From NCBI GenBank assembly GCA_946885435.1, contig CAMPGL010000051.1, positions 1 through 12,234 on the forward strand: a stretch of DNA of 12,234 nt. Reading direction: 5' to 3'. How positions within the stretch are numbered: position 1 is the first letter of the stretch; every line of letters starts with the position of its first letter. The notes under the pieces are model-generated. The model was not told the origin of the DNA, ran no database searches, and saw only the letters and a list, made by a program, of their open reading frames with translations. The position numbers and the translations under genes were made by a program. The stretch is from an uncultured Brevundimonas sp. (GTDB taxonomy: Bacteria; Pseudomonadota; Alphaproteobacteria; Caulobacterales; Caulobacteraceae). Positions 6,819 to 12,234 of this stretch are shown one piece after another.

Positions 6819-8317
6819 TCACGCTCGCGGATCCGCAGCTGAGCTACGCCTTCGCCAAGCGGGCGGGCGTGGTGGTCATGGCGCTGGACGCCGACGCGCA
6901 CGTCGGCCTGCGCGAAGGCGCGGACCCGTCGGCCCTGATCGAGGCGCGGCGCGCGCTCGGCCGTCCGCTCAAGGTCCGGGCCCTGACCCGTCAGGCCTTC
7001 GATCGCCGGCTGTCGGAAGTCTATGCGTCGGACGCCCTCTCCGGCGCGCAGTCCGACGCCGACATGGACGTGCCGGGCGGGCTCGGCGGCCTGATCGACG
7101 ACATGCCCGAGGCGGCGGACCTGCTCGACGCCCAGGACGACGCGCCGGTGATCCGGCTGATCAACGGCGTCATCGCCGAGGCCGTGCGGCTCGGCGCCTC
7201 GGACATCCACATCGAGCCGTTCGAGACCGCGCTCCTGATGCGCCTGCGCGTCGACGGCGTGCTGCGCGAAGCGGCCAGCCTGCCCAGCCGGATCGCGCCT
7301 CTGCTGGTGTCGCGGGTCAAGGTCATGGCGCGCCTGGACATCGCCGAGCGGCGCCTGCCCCAGGACGGGCGCATCGCCATCGCGCTGGGCGGCAAGACGC
7401 TGGACGTGCGGGTCTCGACCCTGCCGTCGCGGGCGGGAGAGCGGGTCGTGATGCGCCTGCTCGACAAGGACCAGGCCGACCTGAGGCTGGACGAGCTCGG
7501 CATGGGGCCCGAGACCCTGCGGGCCTTCCGCGCGGCCCTGGCCGAGCCGAACGGCGTCATCCTGGTCACGGGCCCGACCGGCTCCGGCAAGACCACCACG
7601 CTCTACGCCGGCCTGTCCGTCCTGAACGATCGGACGCGCAACATCCTGACCATCGAGGACCCGGTCGAATACGCCGTCGAGGGCGTCGGCCAGACCCAGG
7701 TCAACACCAAGGTCGGCATGACCTTCGCCGCCGGCCTGCGGGCCATCCTGCGTCAGGACCCGGACGTGGTCATGGTGGGCGAGATCCGCGACGTGGAGAC
7801 GGCCCAGATCGCGGTCCAGGCCTCGCTGACGGGCCACCTGGTGCTGTCCACGGTGCACACCAACGATGCGGCCGGCGCCGTCACTCGCCTGCGCGACATG
7901 GGGGTGGAACCCTTCCTGCTGGCCTCGACGCTGCGGCTTATCCTGGCTCAGCGGCTGGTCCGGCGGCTTTGCCCGGACTGCGCGCGCGACGAGCCGGTCG
8001 ACATGGCGACCGCGCGGCGGTTCGGATTGAAGCTGCGGCCCGGCACGCCGCTGAAGCGGCCGGTCGGATGCGGGACCTGCAAACAGACCGGCTATGTCGG
8101 CCGCATCGGCGTCTACGAGGCCATTCGTGTCGACGACACCGTGCGCCGCCTCATCGTGCAGGAGGCCGACGAAGAGGCCATCAGCCAGGCGGCGCTGAAG
8201 CCGGCGGGCGGGCTGGCGGCCTCGGCGCTCGCCGCGGTCGAGGCCGGACTGACGACCATCGAGGAAGCCATCCGGGTCACCCGTCAGGACGCAGGAGCGG
8301 ACCTTGGCGGCGTTTGA
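6815..8317 (+). CDS. gspE: Type II secretion ATPase GspE
   Basis: GspE is the cytoplasmic hexameric AAA+-like secretion ATPase that powers pseudopilus assembly, docked on GspL and GspF. The 500-residue protein starts at a GTG overlapping the gspD stop by 4 nt. A variable N-terminal region (1-110) leads into the conserved N2 domain (PVIRLINGVIAEAVRLGASD, about 111-130). It has Walker A GPTGSGKT (253-260), the Asp box ILTIEDPVEY (277-286), Walker B ILRQDPDVVMVGEIRD (311-326, with E323 as the likely catalytic Glu) and the His box TGHLVLSTVHTN (339-350). A four-Cys zinc module follows, with C386/C389 (CPDC) and C419/C422 (CGTC), typical of GspE. All key residues are present, so it should be active. 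Type IV pilus PilB is similar, but the operon context settles GspE. Confidence 0.97.
   Translation: MITLADPQLSYAFAKRAGVVVMALDADAHVGLREGADPSALIEARRALGRPLKVRALTRQAFDRRLSEVYASDALSGAQSDADMDVPGGLGGLIDDMPEAADLLDAQDDAPVIRLINGVIAEAVRLGASDIHIEPFETALLMRLRVDGVLREAASLPSRIAPLLVSRVKVMARLDIAERRLPQDGRIAIALGGKTLDVRVSTLPSRAGERVVMRLLDKDQADLRLDELGMGPETLRAFRAALAEPNGVILVTGPTGSGKTTTLYAGLSVLNDRTRNILTIEDPVEYAVEGVGQTQVNTKVGMTFAAGLRAILRQDPDVVMVGEIRDVETAQIAVQASLTGHLVLSTVHTNDAAGAVTRLRDMGVEPFLLASTLRLILAQRLVRRLCPDCARDEPVDMATARRFGLKLRPGTPLKRPVGCGTCKQTGYVGRIGVYEAIRVDDTVRRLIVQEADEEAISQAALKPAGGLAASALAAVEAGLTTIEEAIRVTRQDAGADLGGV
8293..8297 (+). promoter_or_regulatory. Ribosome binding site supporting the TTG start of gspF
   Basis: AGGAG sits 6 nt upstream of the TTG at 8304. 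The encoded start MAAFDYIALDAAGRRKSG matches the usual GspF N-terminus, so TTG is the likely initiator although it lies inside gspE. Confidence 0.7.
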
Positions 8318-9509
8318 CTACATCGCCCTGGACGCCGCGGGCCGTCGCAAGTCCGGCGTCCTGACCGCACCGGACGAGGCGGGCGCGCGCCAGGTCCTGG
8401 CCCGTCGTCGGCTGGCGGCGGTGAAGGTCCAACCCGCCTCGCGCAAGGCCGAGGCGGCGGCGGATCCGAAGGCGAAGCTGTCGTCCCGTCAGCTGGCGCT
8501 CGTCACGCGCCAGCTGGCCACCCTGACCGCCGTCGCCCCGCTGGAGGAGGCGCTGGCCACCCTGGCGCTGCAGGCCGAGAAGCCCGCCGTCCGCCGGGTG
8601 CTGGAGCAGACCCACGCGGGCGTGGTCGCGGGCTTTCGCCTGTCGGACGCCATGTCGCGGCAGGGCCGGGCCTATCCCCCGCTCTATCGCGCCATGGTCT
8701 CCGCCGGCGAGGCCTCGGGCTCGCTGCCCGCCATCCTGGAGCGCCTGGCAGACCTGCTGGAGCGCGAGCAGCAGGTGCGCGGCAAGGTCACCACGGCCCT
8801 GGTCTATCCGGCGGTGCTGGCGGCCACGGCCTTGATCGTCGTGGCCTGCCTGATGGCCTTCGTGGTGCCCAAGGTGGTCGACCAGTTCCAGACCATGGGC
8901 CAGACCCTGCCCCTGCTGACCCGCATCGTCATCGGCGTGTCCGACCTGGTGCGCGGGTGGGGCTGGCTGATGCTGTTGCTGGCGGGCCTCGGCGCCGTCG
9001 CCCTGGTGCAGGCGCGCAGGCAGCCGGCCTTCCGCCTCGCCTTCGACGGCTGGGTCTTGCGGCTGCCGATCCTGGGTCGGCTGATCCGCGATCTGCACGC
9101 CGCGCGCATGGCGCGCACGCTCTCGACCATGATCGCCTCGGGCCTGCCGGTGCTGGAGGGGCTGAAGATCACGGCGCCGACCGTTCACAACGCCGTGTTG
9201 CGCCGCGCGACCGAGCAGATGGCCTCGGACATCCGCGAGGGCGGCGGCCTGTCGGCCGCCATGCGCCGCGCCGCGGTCTTTCCGCCCATCCTCGTGCACA
9301 TGACCGCCTCCGGCGAGAACGCCGGCCGGCTGGAGCCGATGATGGAGCGCGCCGCCGACTACCTCGAGCGCGAGTTCAACACCTTCACCGCCGTGGCGCT
9401 CAGCCTGCTGGAGCCGGCGATCATCATCCTGATGGGCGGCCTAGTGGCGGTGATCGTCCTGTCGATCCTTTTGCCCATCCTGCAGATCAACACCCTGGCC
9501 CTGAGTTGA
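8304..9509 (+). CDS. gspF: Type II secretion inner-membrane platform protein GspF
   Basis: GspF is the polytopic inner-membrane core around which GspE is thought to drive pseudopilin insertion. The 401-residue protein begins with TTG, overlapping the end of gspE by 14 nt. It shows the duplicated GspF/PilC architecture: a first cytoplasmic four-helix domain at about 65-165 with MVSAGEASGSL (131-141), membrane segments at about 167-190 and 218-237, a second domain at about 265-360 with the matching MTASGENAGRL (333-343), and a final membrane segment at about 366-393. The N-terminal 60 residues are the usual FDYIALDAAGRRKSG region, which docks near GspE/GspL. Length and motifs are normal, and the next gene starts 2 nt after its stop. 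Confidence 0.96.
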   Translation: MAAFDYIALDAAGRRKSGVLTAPDEAGARQVLARRRLAAVKVQPASRKAEAAADPKAKLSSRQLALVTRQLATLTAVAPLEEALATLALQAEKPAVRRVLEQTHAGVVAGFRLSDAMSRQGRAYPPLYRAMVSAGEASGSLPAILERLADLLEREQQVRGKVTTALVYPAVLAATALIVVACLMAFVVPKVVDQFQTMGQTLPLLTRIVIGVSDLVRGWGWLMLLLAGLGAVALVQARRQPAFRLAFDGWVLRLPILGRLIRDLHAARMARTLSTMIASGLPVLEGLKITAPTVHNAVLRRATEQMASDIREGGGLSAAMRRAAVFPPILVHMTASGENAGRLEPMMERAADYLEREFNTFTAVALSLLEPAIIILMGGLVAVIVLSILLPILQINTLALS

Positions 9510-9511
9510 GC

Positions 9512-9967
9512 ATGACCCCGTCCGCCTCCCGCCGCCGCCGTCTCGCCGCCTCCCGCCGCCGGGCCCGGGCCGGCTTCTCCCTGGTCGAGCTGATGGTGGT
9601 GATCGTCATCCTCGGCCTGCTGGCCACGGTGGTGGTGATCAACGTCCTGCCCGCCCGCGACCGGGCCATGGTCGAAAAGGCCGGGGTGGACGTCGCCATG
9701 CTGGAAGGGGCGGTCGACACCTACCGGCTCGACAACCTCGATTATCCGCCGAACCTGGAGGCCCTGGTCGAGGCGCCGGCGGGCCCGGCCCGTCCGGACC
9801 GCTACCGTCAGGGCGGCTACGTCCGTCGCCTGCCCGAAGATCCCTGGGGCAACCCCTATCAGTACCGCCACCCGGGCGAGCGCGGGGCGGTCGACATCTG
9901 GTCCTTCGGCGCCGACGGCGAGCCGGGAGGAGAGGGCGATGACGCCGACATCGGCAACTGGAGCTGA
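9512..9967 (+). CDS. gspG: Major pseudopilin GspG, with a long arginine-rich leader
   Basis: GspG is the main subunit of the T2SS pseudopilus. It is processed by the prepilin peptidase GspO, which is not in this window. The 151-residue precursor has the cleavage site G21|FSLVELMVV with the essential Glu at mature position 5 and a hydrophobic helix at about 22-43. The C-terminal half carries the GspG signature, with LPEDPWGNPYQYR followed by VDIWSFGADGEPGGEGDD, the acidic calcium-binding loop that stabilises the fold. The leader before the cleavage site is 21 residues with 8 arginines, much longer than the usual 6-10, and is built from two similar 8-codon units (see the repeat). No alternative start exists between 9512 and the cleavage site. 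Ribosome binding is weak (TGAG only), so initiation probably depends on coupling to the gspF stop 2 nt upstream. The last 29 nt overlap gspH. Confidence 0.95.
   Translation: MTPSASRRRRLAASRRRARAGFSLVELMVVIVILGLLATVVVINVLPARDRAMVEKAGVDVAMLEGAVDTYRLDNLDYPPNLEALVEAPAGPARPDRYRQGGYVRRLPEDPWGNPYQYRHPGERGAVDIWSFGADGEPGGEGDDADIGNWS
9522..9561 (+). repeat. Tandem 24-bp (8-codon) duplication in the GspG leader
   Basis: The 16-nt string CCGCCTCCCGCCGCCG occurs at 9522-9537 and again at 9546-9561, exactly 24 nt apart and in frame. The encoded units are SASRRRRL and AASRRRAR. The repeat lies wholly inside the leader that prepilin peptidase removes, so it lengthens the leader without touching mature GspG. 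Confidence 0.75.
9925..9936 (+). promoter_or_regulatory. Purine-rich ribosome binding site for gspH inside gspG
   Basis: GGGAGGAGAGGG contains AGGAG 6 nt before the gspH ATG at 9939. At the same time it encodes the acidic/Gly calcium-loop region of GspG, so this stretch is under double constraint. Confidence 0.65.
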
Positions 9968-10403
9968 CCGCCGGTCGCGCCGGGCCGGCCTCACCCTCGT
10001 CGAGCTGATGGTGGTGCTGCTGGTGCTCGGCGTGGCCGCGACCGCGGTGGTCATGACCATCCCCGACCCGCGCCCCAGCCTGGGCCACGAGGCCGAGGTC
10101 TTCGCCGCGCGTCTGGTGCGGGCGCGGGAGGAGGCGATCCTCACGAACCGCACGGTCGAGGCCGCGGTCGACGCCGAGGGCTACGCCTTCCGTATCCGCC
10201 GGCCGGGGGGCCGCGAGCCGCTGGAAGCCCCGCCGTTCGAGCCAGTCCGCTGGTCAGAGGAGACCCGGACCGAAGGGGCCGAGGTGGTGGCCTTCGACCC
10301 GACCGGCGCCGGCCAGCCGGCGGAGATCGTCTTCGCCCGCGCGGACGACCGCGCCCGGGTCACCGTCGACGGCGGCGGCGAGGTTCGCGTCCATGTCGGC
10401 TGA
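9939..10403 (+). CDS. gspH: Minor pseudopilin GspH
   Basis: This 154-residue precursor is a minor pseudopilin incorporated near the pseudopilus tip. The N-terminus carries the prepilin site G17|LTLVELMVV with Glu at mature position 5 and a hydrophobic helix at about 18-40. A GspH-type beta-rich globular domain follows, starting LGHEAEVFAARLVRAREEAILTNRTV, where the AR.EA...NR pattern is common in GspH/FimT proteins. The start ATG lies within gspG, giving a 29-nt overlap with a strong ribosome binding site. It is the second pseudopilin of the G-H-I-J-K series, as in the canonical order. The sequence is more variable than GspG, so the call rests on the N-terminal motif, length and position. Confidence 0.92.
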   Translation: MTPTSATGADRRSRRAGLTLVELMVVLLVLGVAATAVVMTIPDPRPSLGHEAEVFAARLVRAREEAILTNRTVEAAVDAEGYAFRIRRPGGREPLEAPPFEPVRWSEETRTEGAEVVAFDPTGAGQPAEIVFARADDRARVTVDGGGEVRVHVG

Positions 10404-10773
10404 CCGCAGGCGAGGGCAGGAGGGGTTTTCCCTCATCGAACTGCTGGTGGCGCTGGCCGTCTTCAGCCTGGCGGTGATGGCCCTGCTGAACCTCGCCGGC
10501 GAGAGCACGCGCGTGGCCGCCTCGCTGGAGGAACGGGTGCTGGCCGGCGTGGTCGCCGACAACCGCGCGGTCGAGGCCCTGGCGCCGGAGGAGCCGCCGC
10601 AGCCGGGTCTGAGCGAGGGCGTCGAACAGGCCGGCGGCCGCGAGTGGCGGTGGATCCGCTCGGTCACCGCCACGCGCGATCCGGACATCATCCGCGTCGA
10701 GGTCCGCGTCGGCTTTCCGGGACAGGACGCGACCCTGGCCGAGGTGACGGCCTTCCGGAGCGCGCGGCGGTGA
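10393..10773 (+). CDS. gspI: Minor pseudopilin GspI
   Basis: This 126-residue precursor belongs to the tip complex formed by GspI, GspJ and GspK. It has the prepilin site G11|FSLIELLVALAVFSL with Glu at mature position 5, a hydrophobic helix at about 12-32, and a compact C-terminal domain with REWRWIRSV and an IIRVEVRVGF strand, as in GspI. Its length is typical. The ATG overlaps the end of gspH by 11 nt and has GAGG 9 nt upstream (10380-10383). Its TGA overlaps the gspJ GTG. Confidence 0.93.
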   Translation: MSADRRRGQEGFSLIELLVALAVFSLAVMALLNLAGESTRVAASLEERVLAGVVADNRAVEALAPEEPPQPGLSEGVEQAGGREWRWIRSVTATRDPDIIRVEVRVGFPGQDATLAEVTAFRSARR

Positions 10774-11354
10774 GGGCGGGCTTCACCCTGGTCGAGATGC
10801 TGGTCGCGCTGGCGGTCTTCGGCCTGCTGGCCACGGCCGGCGTGGCGGTCACCGGCTATGCCGTACGGACCCAGGACGCGGTCGCCGAGCGTTCGGACCG
10901 CCTGGCCGAGTTCCAGCGGCTGCGCGGCCTGATCAAGGCCGATCTCGTGCAGGCCGCGGTGCGGCGCACGCGCGGGGCCGACGGTCGCTCGGCGCGCCAG
11001 ACCTTCCAGGGCTCGACCTCGGGCCAGCCCCTGATGGCCCTCGTCCGGCGCGGGTGGGAGAACCCCGACGGCGAGCCCCGGGCCTCGGTCCAGTACGTCG
11101 AATACAGCCTGAACGAGGGCCGGCTGGAGCGCCGCGCCCGCGCCGCTCTGGACGGGGCGCCGCTGGGCGAGCCCCAGATTCTCGCCCGGGACGTGGCGGC
11201 CGCCCAGGTCGCCTGGATGTGGCGCGGCCAGTGGATCGAGGCCTGGGAACAGGCCCCCCCCGACGCCACGCCCCAGGCCGTGCGCCTCAGCCTGACCATC
11301 GAAGGCCTGGGTGAGGTCACCCAGCTGTTCCTCGCGCCCGGAGGCGAGCCGTGA
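10770..11354 (+). CDS. gspJ: Minor pseudopilin GspJ
   Basis: This 194-residue precursor is the GspJ subunit of the pseudopilus tip. The GTG start lies in the gspI stop (GTGA overlap) with CGGAG 9 nt upstream. The leader is only four residues (MRAG), followed by G4|FTLVEMLVALAVFGLL with Glu at mature position 5. The globular domain contains FQRLRGLIKADLVQA, a YVEYSLNEGRLERR strand-turn-strand, and the final VRLSLTIEGLGEVTQLFL strands, all usual in GspJ. The same frame stays open upstream inside gspI back to 10644, but that extension is not prepilin-like. The stop overlaps the gspK start by 4 nt. Confidence 0.94.
   Translation: MRAGFTLVEMLVALAVFGLLATAGVAVTGYAVRTQDAVAERSDRLAEFQRLRGLIKADLVQAAVRRTRGADGRSARQTFQGSTSGQPLMALVRRGWENPDGEPRASVQYVEYSLNEGRLERRARAALDGAPLGEPQILARDVAAAQVAWMWRGQWIEAWEQAPPDATPQAVRLSLTIEGLGEVTQLFLAPGGEP
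11340..11344 (+). promoter_or_regulatory. Ribosome binding site for gspK
   Basis: GGAGG ends 6 nt before the GTG at 11351. It supports a start overlapping the gspJ stop and a short prepilin leader. Confidence 0.7.
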
Positions 11355-12234
11355 GCCGCCGACCGCACGAGGAGGGCGTGGCCCTGATGACGGTGCTGCT
11401 CCTGGTGGCCGTCATGTCGACCCTGGCGGTCGGCATCCTTGACGACATCCGCTTCAGCCTGAGGCGGACCGAGAACGCCCGCAACGTCGGCCAGGCCCAG
11501 TGGTACGCGCTGGGCGCCGAGGCCCTGGCCCAGGCCCGCATCCGGCGGCTGTGGGAGCTGGACCGCGACCGCACCTCCCTGGTCGGCGACTGGAACGGCC
11601 GGCCCTTCGAGTTTCCGACCGACGACGGCGGCGTCATCCGCGCCTCCATCCGCGACGGCGGCGCCTGCTTCAACCTCAACAGCGTGGTGGAGGGGCGCAA
11701 CGACCTCTTCATGCGGCGCGAGCTCGGCGTGGAGCAGTTCACGGCCCTGGCCCGCGCGCTCGGCCTGACGCAGGGCGAGGCTCTGGCCGACAGTCTGGCC
11801 GACTGGATCGATACCGACTCGTTCCGCGAGGGCCGGGGCGGGGAGGACGAGGCCTACGCCGCCGGCGCTCAGCCCTATCGCACCGGCGGCGTGCTGCTGG
11901 CCGAGGTCAGCGAGCTGCGCGCCATCCGCGGCTTCACGCCCGAGATCTACGCCCGGCTGCGGCCCTACGTCTGCGCCCTGCCGACCAGCGACCTGTCGCC
12001 GATCAATTTGAATACCCTCCCCGTGGATCGGCCCGAACTGATCACCATGCTGACCTCGGGCGCCGTGGGGCCGGACACCGCGCGCCAGATCCTGCGCGCC
12101 CGGCCCGCCGACGGCTGGGCCAGCGCCACGGACTTCTGGATCCTGCCGGCCATCGCGCGCGCCGACGTGGCCGACGCCGTGCTCGACCAGGCGCGCGTCA
12201 ACACCCGCTTCTTCGCCCTCAGCGCAGAGGTGAC
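11351..12234 (+). CDS. gspK: Minor pseudopilin GspK, cut by the right edge
   Basis: GspK is the large pseudopilin at the pseudopilus tip, where it may limit pseudopilus length. I translated this frame by hand: 294 residues are visible with no stop, and the C-terminus lies outside. The leader MSRRPHEEG is followed by G9|VALMTVLLLVAVMSTLAVG. Mature position 5 is Thr rather than Glu, the known exception for GspK. DWIDTD (151-156), GGEDEAY (163-169), QPYRTG (174-179) and LAEVSELR (183-190) match the conserved GspK core, and SPINLNTLP (216-224) begins the last alpha-helical/beta part. C106 and C208 could form a disulfide in the periplasm. The start is GTG inside the gspJ stop (GTGA). The gspL and gspM genes are expected next. 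Confidence 0.94.
   Translation, partial: MSRRPHEEGVALMTVLLLVAVMSTLAVGILDDIRFSLRRTENARNVGQAQWYALGAEALAQARIRRLWELDRDRTSLVGDWNGRPFEFPTDDGGVIRASIRDGGACFNLNSVVEGRNDLFMRRELGVEQFTALARALGLTQGEALADSLADWIDTDSFREGRGGEDEAYAAGAQPYRTGGVLLAEVSELRAIRGFTPEIYARLRPYVCALPTSDLSPINLNTLPVDRPELITMLTSGAVGPDTARQILRARPADGWASATDFWILPAIARADVADAVLDQARVNTRFFALSAEV

Noticed and set aside
6503..7858. 451-codon - strand open frame opposite gspD/gspE.
   Set aside because: It is compositionally a shadow (His/Arg/Gln/Asp-rich) opposite highly conserved coding sequence, with no recognisable domain.
6748..8364. 538-codon + strand open frame overlapping gspE in another frame.
   Set aside because: The translation is Arg/Gly/Pro/Ala-rich without motifs, while the gspE frame carries all ATPase motifs.
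8957..9511. Upstream extension of the gspG frame.
   Set aside because: The frame is open through gspF, but the extension is a shadow. The prepilin leader fits the ATG at 9512.
11360..11410. Apparent defect in GspK: no Glu at mature position 5.
   Set aside because: Lack of Glu5 is the known normal state of GspK-type pseudopilins, so it is not a mutation.

Overview
The window is GC-rich DNA (strong G/C preference at third codon positions, GTG and TTG starts). It reads as an alphaproteobacterial chromosome, most likely Caulobacterales (Brevundimonas- or Caulobacter-like). I base that on codon style, on the type of TonB-dependent receptor, and on a surface protein gene, a receptor gene and a type II secretion operon lying side by side. 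The organism assignment is inference. All supported genes are on the + strand.

Layout: (1) positions 2-1180 are the 3' part of a gene for a secreted right-handed beta-helix protein, whose start lies left of the window. (2) A 71-nt gap holds a perfect 11-bp GC hairpin. (3) Positions 1252-3858 encode a TonB-dependent outer-membrane receptor. (4) A 78-nt gap holds a weak Pho-box-like direct repeat and a small hairpin. (5) From 3937 to the right edge runs an uninterrupted general secretory operon in the canonical order gspC-D-E-F-G-H-I-J-K, with gspK cut by the window end. The remaining components (gspL, gspM, possibly gspN) are expected just to the right.

How the parts fit: GspD is the outer-membrane secretin. 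GspC links it to the inner-membrane platform. GspE is the cytoplasmic ATPase and GspF the polytopic platform protein. GspG is the major pseudopilin, and GspH, I, J and K are the minor pseudopilins that form the tip. Genes are packed with 4-nt GTGA stop/start overlaps or longer overlaps, so translation is probably coupled. The beta-helix protein and the receptor sit immediately upstream and may be functional partners: an exported surface protein and an uptake receptor. In Caulobacter crescentus a phosphate-starvation surface lipoprotein, ElpS, lies next to a T2SS that is needed for its release. I recall this from the literature and could not check whether this beta-helix protein is its homologue.

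I see no mobile element, CRISPR array, tRNA or rRNA, and no gene-free stretch over 300 bases. The window is mostly a well-conserved system. The points worth a second look are small: the intergenic hairpin, the possible Pho box, and a tandem 8-codon duplication that makes an unusually long arginine-rich leader on GspG.
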